A stretch of DNA of 16,868 nucleotides. It comes from CAYUJH01 sp964394585 (GTDB lineage Bacteria; Bacteroidota; Bacteroidia; Cytophagales; Flammeovirgaceae). The position numbers and the translations under genes were made by a program. The notes beneath the pieces were generated by a model. It was not told where the DNA came from, made no database searches, and saw nothing but the letters and a program-made list of their open reading frames with translations. Position 1 is the stretch's first letter; the number at the start of each line of letters is the position of its first letter. Below, piece by piece: positions 5,991 through 13,152 of this stretch. Location: contig CAYMYI010000097.1 of assembly GCA_964394585.1 (NCBI GenBank), forward strand, positions 1-16,868. The letters run 5' to 3'.

Positions 5991-7979
5991 ATGGGAGCGA
6001 AAGGCGTTTATATCCCCTCGAGTCAGCACGAAATGAACCAGTTTATGCGGCATTTGCTGAAAGACATGCAAGCTTTAGAAAAAATGCTTGAAATGGATTG
6101 GTTCGAATCGGAAAATATGCACATTGGTGCTGAACAAGAAATTTGTTTGATTGACGAACATGGCAAACCTGCTCCAAAATCGGTGGAAATTCTCGAGAAA
6201 ATCAACCATCCGAGTTTTACTACCGAGTTGGCTAAATTTAACTTGGAGGCAAATTTAGACCCTCTTCCATTTACAGGAGATTGTTTTTCTCAAACAGAGC
6301 AATCGATTAAGCGTTTGCTCGACCACCTGCAAGAAACGGCTATAGAATGTGGGGCGCTGCCCTTGCTCACCGGGATTCTACCCACCATTCGTAAGTTTGA
6401 TTTGGAAATGACCAACCTAACTCCAATCGACCGTTATTTTGCCCTTATCGAATCGATTACACAGTCGCGCGGGAATTCGTATGAGTTGAAAATCGAAGGG
6501 CTTGATGAGTTGAACATTCGCCAAAGTACAGCGATGGTAGAAGCTTGTAACACGAGTTACCAAGTCCATTTGCAAGTGAAGCCACATGAGTTTGTTCAAA
6601 AATATAATATTGCTCAAGCTATCTCTGCCCCTGTTTTAGCCATTAGCACTAACTCGCCGATGCTATTTGGAAAACGCTTGTGGAGCGAAACCCGCATCGC
6701 TTTGTTTCAACAATCGGTGGATACGCGCGTAACTGGCGAACATCTTCGTTATACAAGCCCACGGGTAACCTTTGGTACTGGTTGGGTAAAAGATTCCATC
6801 CTCGATTTGTACAAAGAAGATATTGTGCGATTCAAACCCTTGCTGGTAACCGATGTAGAAGAAGACGTTTTGGCTTGCATTGAAAAAGGTGTTACCCCTC
6901 GGCTTCGTGCGCTGAGCATCCATAACTCTACCGTTTATCGTTGGAACCGCCCTTGTTATGGTATCAGCCCGAATGGCAAACCTCACATGCGGATTGAAAA
7001 CCGCATTTTCCCCGCAGGGCCTACCGTGATCGACGAAGTAGCCAACTCCGCCTTTTGGATTGGGCTGATGAATGGTTTTGAAGACGCATACCCCGATGTT
7101 ACAAAACATCTCGATTTTGACGATGCCAAATCGAACTTCCTGATTGCCGCACGCGCCGGATTGGGCAACCGATTCCATTGGACAAACGGATCTACCGTAA
7201 ACGATACCGAACTGATTGCCAAGGAACTGCTACCCATTGCGCGAAAAGGCCTTGAAAAAGCGCAAATTAACTCAGAAGATATCGACCGCTACTTAGGAGT
7301 AATTGCCGAACGCAACGAAACCTGCATGAACGGAACCCGATGGATGATGAGTTCCTATTCTAAACTATTGAAAGAAACTTCAAAAGAAGAGGCTACTACA
7401 GCGTTAGTAGCAGGCATCAGCCGCAACCAGATGACGGGGCAACCGGTACACTTATGGCCCCTTGCCAGCATCAACGATATTGCCGATTGGGAGCCGTCCT
7501 CGCTTCTGGTAGAAGAATTTATGACCACCGATATCTTTACGGTAAATAAAGATGACATCCCTGAGTTTAGCGCCGACATGATGGATTGGCGTTCTGTTCG
7601 TTACATGCCCATCGAAAATAAAGAAGGCGAACTCATAGGGCTTATCACCATGAAAGATTTGCTCAAATACTTTGTAGGACTAAACCGGACACCTTCCGGT
7701 TCTGATGAACGTACTATCCAAGATTTAATGATTAAAAACCCTAAGACGATTAGCCCTGAAGCCACCATAGTAGAGGCCATGGAAATTTTACGCAATGATG
7801 AGTCGGGGTGCATCCCTGTGGTAACCAATAAAAAACTAGTGGGGATTATCACCGAGGGCAATTTTATTAATATTACCGCAAGCTTACTCAAACGCTTTGC
7901 TGCACGCCGCAACCGAAATGGGCGCAAAACATTAGCCGCTATCGATATGCAAGATCCTTCTTCGGATTCCTCTGAATAA
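5991..7979 (+). CDS. GCS2-type carboxylate-amine ligase fused to a CBS-domain pair
   Basis: A 662-residue two-part protein. Residues about 40-420 resemble the glutamate-cysteine ligase family 2 / YbdK group (COOH-NH2 ligases, which form an amide bond with ATP): GAEQE at 46-50 carries the expected acidic metal-binding pair, and NLEANLDP, a SPRVTFGTGW stretch and HMRIENRIFP follow. Residues about 505-560 and 571-628 form two CBS domains, which usually bind adenine nucleotides and regulate the attached enzyme. Substrates are unknown; true glutathione synthesis is possible but not shown, and no glutathione synthetase is present. The ATG at 5991 follows a 60-base leader rich in A and C without Shine-Dalgarno. 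The next gene, a predicted deacylase, is on the same strand 125 bases downstream, with a hairpin between them. Confidence 0.85.
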   Translation: MGAKGVYIPSSQHEMNQFMRHLLKDMQALEKMLEMDWFESENMHIGAEQEICLIDEHGKPAPKSVEILEKINHPSFTTELAKFNLEANLDPLPFTGDCFSQTEQSIKRLLDHLQETAIECGALPLLTGILPTIRKFDLEMTNLTPIDRYFALIESITQSRGNSYELKIEGLDELNIRQSTAMVEACNTSYQVHLQVKPHEFVQKYNIAQAISAPVLAISTNSPMLFGKRLWSETRIALFQQSVDTRVTGEHLRYTSPRVTFGTGWVKDSILDLYKEDIVRFKPLLVTDVEEDVLACIEKGVTPRLRALSIHNSTVYRWNRPCYGISPNGKPHMRIENRIFPAGPTVIDEVANSAFWIGLMNGFEDAYPDVTKHLDFDDAKSNFLIAARAGLGNRFHWTNGSTVNDTELIAKELLPIARKGLEKAQINSEDIDRYLGVIAERNETCMNGTRWMMSSYSKLLKETSKEEATTALVAGISRNQMTGQPVHLWPLASINDIADWEPSSLLVEEFMTTDIFTVNKDDIPEFSADMMDWRSVRYMPIENKEGELIGLITMKDLLKYFVGLNRTPSGSDERTIQDLMIKNPKTISPEATIVEAMEILRNDESGCIPVVTNKKLVGIITEGNFINITASLLKRFAARRNRNGRKTLAAIDMQDPSSDSSE

Positions 7980-8020
7980 AAGTGTGAATTTGTTGGGCAA
8001 AAGGTAATCGAAACAGCCTT

Positions 8021-8028
8021 TAATTTTG
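8021..8028 (+). promoter_or_regulatory. Candidate -7 box upstream of the deacylase gene
   Basis: TAATTTTG matches TAnnTTTG perfectly. The nearest TTG (7993-7995) is 25 bases upstream, outside the usual spacing. If active, transcription would begin near 8034, just before the hairpin at 8040-8074, so the hairpin would sit in the leader. Confidence 0.35.
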
Positions 8029-8039
8029 TTTTTAAATAA

Positions 8040-8074
8040 GACTGCTATCCCATAAAATAGGGCAGTCATTTTTT
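8040..8074 (+). terminator. Hairpin with T-run between ligase and deacylase genes
   Basis: GACTGC (8040-8045) pairs with GCAGTC (8062-8067), the stem extends through TAT/ATA with a two-base bulge, and TTTTTT follows at 8069-8074. It most simply ends the ligase transcript. Because a perfect -7 box lies just before it, it could instead act as an attenuator in the deacylase leader. Confidence 0.7.
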
Positions 8075-8104
8075 CTATTTATCAAACTTTTAAGCAATAC
8101 AGTA

Positions 8105-9034
8105 ATGGGAACTTTAGAACGAATTGTGGGTGATGTTGGACCACGCGACGCACATACCCTTGTTGTGTGTTTTGCCGGAATCCATGGCAACGAAGTGGGT
8201 GGAGTCGAAGCCCTAGAGAAAATATTTAACACCTTGCAGCAAACTAAGGAGCCGATTCACGGACGGTTTATCGGGGTGCGTGGAAACCTGAAAGCCCTTG
8301 CGCAAGGGAAGCGTTACATCGAAGAAGATTTGAACCGTTTGTGGTCTGATGAGTTTATCCACGTGGCACGTACGCACAAACACGATCACCCTGAGTTTGA
8401 AGAACTCGCTGAGCTTTGCGATGTGATTGACTCAATCGGGATAGACCACTACCGACAAAAAATATTTATCGATTTGCACGGTACTTCTGCCGATAACGGA
8501 ATTTTTGTAATTGTAAAAGACTATAAACAAGCTGCTTTTATTGTAGATGAGCTTCACTCTCCTGTAGTACTTAACTTACACGAAAGCTTACACAATACCA
8601 CGGTGCCGTATATGCATGAACACGGCTTCATTTCCATCGGCTTTGAAGGAGGAAAAATAGGTAGCAAAGAAACGGTAGAAAACCACCGACTTATTATATG
8701 GCAAATTTTGCTGCAAACCGAGGTGATCCGCAGAGAGCAAATCCCTAATGAGGTGCTTAACTATCAGCTATTGAACGACTTTTCGGCAAAGCTTCCCAAA
8801 TTTTTAAAATTGGAATACTGCCATAAAATAAAAGAAGATGATGAGTTTGAAATGCTCCCCGACTTCAAAAACTACGACTATGTAAAAAAAGGTGATTTGT
8901 TGGCGCACGACCGACACGGGGAAATCCGTTCGCAATACGATGGTTATATGTTGATGCCGCTGTATCAAAAAGAAGGAAACGACGGGTTCTTTATCATCAG
9001 CGAAGCCGATGTGCTGGAATCATCCTATCATTAA
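8105..9034 (+). CDS. Succinylglutamate desuccinylase/aspartoacylase family zinc deacylase
   Basis: A 309-residue member of the AstE/AspA branch of the M14 zinc carboxypeptidase fold, which hydrolyses an amide bond of an N-acyl amino acid or similar conjugate. Zinc ligands are visible: His27 and Glu30 in GIHGNE, and His125 in IDLHGT. DLNR at 75-78 supplies the substrate-binding Arg, and Glu181 in GFEGG matches the position of the general acid/base. The C-terminal region (about 235-300) is the small beta-rich domain of the family. The natural substrate cannot be told, and no arginine-succinyltransferase pathway genes are present. Its neighbour at 5991 makes amide bonds, so the two could act on the same compound. 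The stop codon overlaps that of the convergent gene within a TTAA. Confidence 0.87.
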   Translation: MGTLERIVGDVGPRDAHTLVVCFAGIHGNEVGGVEALEKIFNTLQQTKEPIHGRFIGVRGNLKALAQGKRYIEEDLNRLWSDEFIHVARTHKHDHPEFEELAELCDVIDSIGIDHYRQKIFIDLHGTSADNGIFVIVKDYKQAAFIVDELHSPVVLNLHESLHNTTVPYMHEHGFISIGFEGGKIGSKETVENHRLIIWQILLQTEVIRREQIPNEVLNYQLLNDFSAKLPKFLKLEYCHKIKEDDEFEMLPDFKNYDYVKKGDLLAHDRHGEIRSQYDGYMLMPLYQKEGNDGFFIISEADVLESSYH

Positions 9035-9492
9035 TTGCGAGGTGAAAAGGAGGGAAGACGCTGCATGGGTACGAGTTCCGATTGTTTAGCGTCTACTCGC
9101 CAAAAGTAATGTTGTAACCCATTACTTAACCCCAGATATGGTGCTTTCAAACTTGTGTTATAAGTAAGTAGTTGCTGTAATGCCTTGTGGTTTAAGGCTA
9201 CCGAAGGCGCTTTGCATTCAAGCAGTAGAAAGGGCACACCTTGCGTATGATAAGCAACTAAATCGGTTCTTTTGGCTAATTTGTGTGTGGTAGTTCCTTT
9301 TTCTAAGCTCAACAGATTTTTTGGGTATCCTTCTTGGATAAGCCAATGAATAAGGTGTTGACGTACCCACTCTTCCGGCGTTAGAACCAGCTTTTTCCGC
9401 CTAACTATATCGAATATCCAGTGTTTTCCTTCTTCTGAGAAGATAATTTCTGTAGGTAGGGAAGGTAAGTTTAGCGTAGGCAGTTCAATCAT
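9031..9492 (-). CDS. Stand-alone HsdR N-terminal-like nuclease-fold protein
   Basis: A small protein (153 residues from the ATG at 9492; 162 from an in-frame ATG at 9519 that would overlap the upstream gene by 14 bases) resembling the N-terminal endonuclease-fold region of type I restriction HsdR. In the 153-residue numbering it shows Arg75-Thr-Asp77, then Glu92-Cys-Lys94 in LLLECKAP, a PD-(D/E)xK pattern, preceded by TPEEWVRQHLI. I prefer the shorter start because family members usually begin with Met-Ile/Gln-x-Leu and a proline-rich stretch. There is no motor, methylase or specificity subunit, so this is not a restriction system; such solitary proteins are common in Bacteroidota and their role is unknown. 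It is downstream of the repeat protein, with a 13-base gap, and probably co-transcribed. Confidence 0.85.
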   Translation of the reverse strand: MIELPTLNLPSLPTEIIFSEEGKHWIFDIVRRKKLVLTPEEWVRQHLIHWLIQEGYPKNLLSLEKGTTTHKLAKRTDLVAYHTQGVPFLLLECKAPSVALNHKALQQLLTYNTSLKAPYLGLSNGLQHYFWRVDAKQSELVPMQRLPSFSPRN

Positions 9493-9505
9493 AGGTACTG
9501 CTCTG

Positions 9506-11107
9506 TTAACGATACCCAAACGAAAACCCTATGCTAAATGCCGGATGCCACTCTTGAGCTTCTACACCGGTTAGCCCGGCGCGTAAGTGAATCCCCCAAA
9601 GGTCGAGAATGATGCCGCCCTCTACCACCCAAGTTAAAAACTCCTCGTCGGTATTGCGAGCGTAATCAGTGCCAAATGTTCTGCCATCTTCGCGTTCGGC
9701 TACTTCGTATAGCGTTTGTTGAAAGCGAGCGCCCCCTCCTGCGAAAATCCAGATAGGTCTTATGATTTTTTGAGTAAGCCCCATCGTAGCGATTGCACGT
9801 TGTTGTATGGTTTCCCCGGTGAACTCAGAGTCAGCGTAATTACTTGTCAAATCGCTGATACCGGCATCGTTAAATTCGTATTGATAGGTTTGAAATACAT
9901 CTAGGTTGGAGCGTGCGGCAAGGTAGAAGGCAGGCTTTCGTTGGCTAAGTGCTCCTAGCGAAAAGCCCAAATAAGCAGCCGTGTCGAAATGGTATGCGAT
10001 AAAAAACCGGTTGAGCCGATTATCGCTCCGGAACAAGCGTTTTTGTTTTTTTTCAATACGTTCAATTTGTTCTTGAGCATACTCATTTTCATCGCCTAGA
10101 GGGAAATCGGTTAGGTACTCGCGGTAATATTGGCGCGCTTTCACAAAATTTTCGGTATCGTAGGCTTGGTCGCCTAGTTGAATCCACGCTTGGGCAAGGT
10201 ATTTCCGAGCTTCTACCACATGGTTTCCTTCAGGGTAATTTTTTAGGTAACTGCGGTAGCGATTTGGGTCTTCGCTTTGTTGCACTGCTCGAAAGTACCG
10301 GTCATCTTTTCCGGTTTCGAGTACTCGATCAATCTCGCGGTAGTGTTCCCCTTGAGGGAAATTCTCTAAGTAATACTGGTAGGCGCTGTCGGTATCAGTA
10401 CGAAGTACCTGCTCGTAAGCAGCTTGTTCCCATCCTTTTAGGGTTACTTTTGCTTCCCCTACATGCCTACCCGTTGGAAACTCTTCTAAGTATGTTGCTA
10501 AAGCTTTCGGGGTGTTTTTATCAACAGCCTCTGCATAGCTTTTATCGTCTAATATAGCCATAGCTTCGCGTACGTGTTTTCCTTGCGGGAAGTCTTCTAA
10601 ATACTTTTTGAGAGCAGGGATATCTTCGCGGGCATTGTCAAAGTAATAATCGTCGATAATGGTTTGTACTTCTCGGCGATGGCGGCCATTGGGGAAATCT
10701 TCTAAGTAACTTTTCAAAAGTGCGATGTTGGTCATTTCGGTAGCTTTGTAAAAAGCGGCGTCATCGGCTTCGAATTGTTCAGGCAAGGAAGCTACCATGC
10801 GTTGGACATCGCGGTACGCCTCGGAATTGCGAGGTGGGTTTAGGTTGAAAAACTCAGCAGATTCTATGCGGGTGCGTACAAAATCGTTGGTTTCATAAAG
10901 CGAACGCACAAACATGTACTGCGTTCTAGTTTGTTGAAAATTACCTTCTTGCTCTTCGAGGAGTTTAAACCAGTAGACCGCCGTGGGGTAATCTCCATTT
11001 TCGAAGGCTTCGGTTGCTTTTACGAGCATTTCTTGTTGCTCTTGGGCAAATGCAATTGTAGTAATGCATATCCAGCTAAGCAAGCTAACCAGTTTTACAA
11101 GTTTCAT
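9506..11107 (-). CDS. Secreted TPR-like repeat protein with probable C-terminal beta-barrel
   Basis: A 533-residue exported protein. The signal peptide covers about 1-21 (cleavage after Ala-Phe-Ala). Residues 22-110 contain one or two TPR-like helical pairs. Residues 128-340 hold six degenerate repeats of 35-44 residues with the core Tyr-Leu-x-x-Phe-Pro-x-Gly-x-His-x-x-Glu; the Phe/Tyr-Pro pairs fall at 138, 173, 210, 250, 291 and 335. Residues about 368-533 alternate aromatic and small or polar residues in strand-like segments and end in Phe-Ser-Phe-Gly-Tyr-Arg, suggesting a small outer-membrane barrel. I infer an envelope scaffold with a periplasmic helical solenoid anchored by a barrel; no enzyme motif is seen. 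A strong terminator (11188-11222) separates it from the preceding minus-strand gene. The only promoter-like sequence is weak, TACATTTA at 11183-11176. Confidence 0.85.
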   Translation of the reverse strand: MKLVKLVSLLSWICITTIAFAQEQQEMLVKATEAFENGDYPTAVYWFKLLEEQEGNFQQTRTQYMFVRSLYETNDFVRTRIESAEFFNLNPPRNSEAYRDVQRMVASLPEQFEADDAAFYKATEMTNIALLKSYLEDFPNGRHRREVQTIIDDYYFDNAREDIPALKKYLEDFPQGKHVREAMAILDDKSYAEAVDKNTPKALATYLEEFPTGRHVGEAKVTLKGWEQAAYEQVLRTDTDSAYQYYLENFPQGEHYREIDRVLETGKDDRYFRAVQQSEDPNRYRSYLKNYPEGNHVVEARKYLAQAWIQLGDQAYDTENFVKARQYYREYLTDFPLGDENEYAQEQIERIEKKQKRLFRSDNRLNRFFIAYHFDTAAYLGFSLGALSQRKPAFYLAARSNLDVFQTYQYEFNDAGISDLTSNYADSEFTGETIQQRAIATMGLTQKIIRPIWIFAGGGARFQQTLYEVAEREDGRTFGTDYARNTDEEFLTWVVEGGIILDLWGIHLRAGLTGVEAQEWHPAFSIGFSFGYR

Positions 11108-11187
11108 AGGAGGTTGGAATATGGGAAAATGAAATTTGTTGTTAGTAATGATGTTGCGTATTGCAAAGCAAAGTATAAATGTAAAAT

Positions 11188-11222
11188 AAAAAAAACAGGC
11201 TATCCTTAGTAGACAGCCTGTT
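11188..11222 (-). terminator. Intrinsic terminator after the two-helix membrane protein
   Basis: On the minus strand AACAGGCT (11222-11215) pairs with AGCCTGTT (11201-11194), extended by three inner pairs including one G-U, and runs into an eight-T tract. It ends the gene at 11257 before the repeat-protein gene begins. Confidence 0.88.
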
Positions 11223-11256
11223 ATAGTTCTTTCGCTTTCTTATCAGGAGAGTTGGC

Positions 11257-11766
11257 TTACATGCTTACTTGTAAGTAGTGAATTTGTCCTAGCTTGTCTG
11301 TTTTCAATTCTTGTACTTTGATTACGCTAGTTTGCTTTGAAAAGCGGAGTTGTTGTAGGTAGTCTTCGATATGCAGTTCGGTGTTGCCATTGAAACGTTC
11401 AGCGTTGTGTTGGTACTTTACAGAAACTTTGCCTTCTTGAGTAGCAAAAACCTTTCTGAGGTCTTCAACCAGAAGGTCTTTGTCCTGGTCTAAAATTTCT
11501 GCATCAGCTAGCTTGTTAAGGCTGTTTTCGATGTAAAAACGAGTGTAATTACGTTTTGAGGTAGTAGAAGATGACTGAGTGGCAAAACTGTACACAGAGT
11601 AATCGAAGGCGACAAATACCACAATGAGGAGTAGGCTAAAGAGATAACCTTTGGAAGGGTTGAGGTAGCGTAAGCGGTTCTTGTAAATGTTGTAAAAAGC
11701 GACAGTGTTTGAGATAATAAAGAAAGCGATGAGTAGGTGAGGAATGTAATCAGTTGTTTCCATCAT
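11257..11766 (-). CDS. Membrane protein of unknown function with two N-terminal helices
   Basis: I do not recognise this 169-residue protein. It has two hydrophobic segments, at about 9-27 and 41-59, separated by a short basic loop (Lys-Asn-Arg-Leu-Arg), which suggests both ends on the same side of the membrane. The remaining 110 residues are soluble, charged and mixed alpha/beta in appearance, with no known motif. The start could be either of two adjacent ATG codons (11766 or 11763); no Shine-Dalgarno precedes them. The gene stands alone between the rnhB terminator-like hairpin and its own strong terminator, so it is probably expressed by itself. By content it may be envelope-related, but no pathway is indicated. 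Confidence 0.75.
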   Translation of the reverse strand: MMETTDYIPHLLIAFFIISNTVAFYNIYKNRLRYLNPSKGYLFSLLLIVVFVAFDYSVYSFATQSSSTTSKRNYTRFYIENSLNKLADAEILDQDKDLLVEDLRKVFATQEGKVSVKYQHNAERFNGNTELHIEDYLQQLRFSKQTSVIKVQELKTDKLGQIHYLQVSM

Positions 11767-11856
11767 GCGTCGAGATAGTTTAAGATAAATGTTACGAGTA
11801 AATTCAAAACGTTGAGTAGTACTGTTTCGGTATGCTAAGTTTTGTATTTTCTTTAG

Positions 11857-11881
11857 AAAAAATTATAACTTTTTAAGTTAT
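11857..11881 (-). terminator. AT-rich terminator-like hairpin after rnhB
   Basis: On the minus strand ATAACTT (11881-11875) pairs with AAGTTAT (11871-11865) around a three-base loop, followed by a six-T tract at 11862-11857. The stem has only one G-C pair, so its strength is doubtful, but its position 20 bases after the rnhB stop fits. Confidence 0.45.
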
Positions 11882-11900
11882 TAACAAAAAAAATTGTCCA

Positions 11901-12500
11901 TTAAGGAAAGATAGTTGTCCGTTTCGCCAAAAGTTGGAAAGAACGCCGATGGTGCAGTGTGGCGCCGTACTTTTCAATAGCAGCACGATGTGCTCGCGTA
12001 GGATAGCCCGCATTTCGTTCCCATCCGTATGTCGGGAATTCTTCTGCTAATTGAGCCATGTACGCATCGCGGTGTGTTTTGGCTAAAATAGAAGCTGCAG
12101 CGATGGTTAAATAAGTAGCATCCCCTTTAATAACACACTTGTGTGGAATTTGTTGATATTGCCGAAACCGATTGCCATCAATCAGCAGCAGTTCGGGCAG
12201 GGGGGTAAGTTCGGCTATTGCCCTGTGCATTGCCAAAAATGCCGCTTGTAAGATATTGATGCGGTCAATTTCTTCTACGGAAGCCATTCCAATTCCATAA
12301 CTGAGCGCATCCTTTTTAATGATTTCAGCAAAGGCTTCTCGTTTTGTCGCGCTCAGCTTTTTTGAATCGTTCAGAGCAGGGTGGGTGTATCCTTCGGGGA
12401 AAATCACTGCGGCAGCCACCACAGGCCCGGCGAGGCAACCTCTGCCGGCTTCATCGACTCCCGCCTCGATTAGCCCACTCCCGAATGTAGGTTGTAGCAT
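11901..12500 (-). CDS. rnhB: Ribonuclease HII
   Basis: Cleaves the RNA strand of RNA-DNA hybrids and starts removal of single ribonucleotides misincorporated in DNA. The 199-residue length is normal for bacterial RNase HII. The four catalytic acids are present: Asp16 and Glu17 in VDEAGRGCLAGPV, Asp108 in LLIDGN and Asp127 in KGDATYLTIAAASILAK. The ATG at 12500-12498 overlaps the stop of the biotin carrier gene by one base (TAATG), so translation is probably coupled and both genes share a transcript despite unrelated functions. A weak hairpin terminator follows its stop. Confidence 0.96.
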   Translation of the reverse strand: MLQPTFGSGLIEAGVDEAGRGCLAGPVVAAAVIFPEGYTHPALNDSKKLSATKREAFAEIIKKDALSYGIGMASVEEIDRINILQAAFLAMHRAIAELTPLPELLLIDGNRFRQYQQIPHKCVIKGDATYLTIAAASILAKTHRDAYMAQLAEEFPTYGWERNAGYPTRAHRAAIEKYGATLHHRRSFQLLAKRTTIFP

Positions 12501-12997
12501 TATTCAAATGTTAGCAAAAGGTGATTTTTTTCTACGTTATCACCTTTTTTCACCTGAATTTTGGCAACCTTCCCACTACCGGGCGCTTTTAGCACATTTT
12601 CCATTTTCATCGCTTCTAATACAAGTAAAGCATCTCCTTTTTCCACAGTTTGCCCCGGTTCCACTAAGATATTGAGTACCATGCCGGGCATAGGTGCCTT
12701 CAATTCGTTGAGTTTTTGACTAGCATTTGCTGAAATCCCCAGTTTCTCGAGGAGTTGTGCCATGGCATCTTTTACGGTAAACGTGTAATTCTTCCCATTT
12801 ACTTTTACTTCGAACTCTCCGGAAGCACCATCCGATTTTACAAGTTCTAGCGTAAACGATTTATTTTGATGTACAGCATGATAACGTTGCCCGCCAATGG
12901 GTTGGATATCCCATGAAAAAGGCTCCCCATCAATGAATAATTGTTCGTCTTTAGTTTCTATTTCGAGAGTGCGATTTTCCGTGTTAACTTGTAGCAT
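12500..12997 (-). CDS. Biotin carboxyl carrier protein of an acyl-CoA carboxylase
   Basis: A 165-residue carrier whose C-terminal 70 residues form a biotinyl domain: EAMKMEN at 128-134, with Lys131 the biotinylated residue, preceded by APMPGMV at 101-107. The N-terminal half (about 1-85) is beta-rich, as in stand-alone carriers of Bacteroidota propionyl-/acetyl-CoA carboxylases rather than E. coli AccB. It would carry carboxybiotin from a biotin carboxylase to a carboxyltransferase; neither partner is in the window. The flexible linker at about 86-98 is short. The start codon faces the E1 dehydrogenase gene across a 155-base divergent region, and the stop overlaps rnhB by one base. No convincing minus-strand promoter was found in that region. 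Confidence 0.9.
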   Translation of the reverse strand: MLQVNTENRTLEIETKDEQLFIDGEPFSWDIQPIGGQRYHAVHQNKSFTLELVKSDGASGEFEVKVNGKNYTFTVKDAMAQLLEKLGISANASQKLNELKAPMPGMVLNILVEPGQTVEKGDALLVLEAMKMENVLKAPGSGKVAKIQVKKGDNVEKNHLLLTFE

Positions 12998-13017
12998 ACT
13001 ATTTTCAGTTATGTTTG
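12989..13017 (+). promoter_or_regulatory. Candidate distal promoter for the E1 dehydrogenase gene
   Basis: TTG at 12989-12991, 18 bases, then TATGTTTG at 13010-13017 (perfect -7). It overlaps the first codons of the divergent biotin carrier gene. It would give a leader of about 130 bases to the ATG at 13153, in addition to the proximal promoter at 13102-13131. Confidence 0.4.
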
Positions 13018-13101
13018 TTTGAAATGAAAGTTTCTATGCAATATACATAGGGAGCTTTGGAAATAGAGAGAATGCATAAGAGAATTTGATGAGAATCCTT
13101 T

Positions 13102-13131
13102 TTGCGCTTGATAGCCCAAATGCTATGTTTG
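13102..13131 (+). promoter_or_regulatory. Proximal promoter of the E1 dehydrogenase gene
   Basis: TTG at 13102-13104 (within TTTTTG), 19 bases, then TATGTTTG at 13124-13131, a perfect -7 box. Transcription would start near 13137, leaving a leader of about 16 bases before the ATG at 13153. It excludes the in-frame TTG at 13102 and ATG at 13120 as start codons for this transcript. Confidence 0.75.
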
Positions 13132-13152
13132 CCCACCAATTTTGCACAACAC

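Noticed and set aside
6663..7178. 171-codon minus-strand frame inside the ligase-CBS gene
   Set aside because: It lies wholly opposite a strongly supported coding region and has no recognisable domain, promoter or start context.
9031..9519. HsdR-like gene as part of a restriction-modification or defence island
   Set aside because: Only the N-terminal domain is present, with no methylase, specificity subunit, helicase or other defence gene nearby.
11108..11125. AGGAGG on the plus strand followed by ATG, like a Shine-Dalgarno and start
   Set aside because: The frame after that ATG ends after three codons, and genes in this window do not use strong Shine-Dalgarno sites.
13034..13050. Inverted repeat CTATG/CATAG in the divergent promoter region as an operator
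   Set aside because: Five base pairs with an AT-rich spacer is expected by chance; no second copy was found near the promoters.
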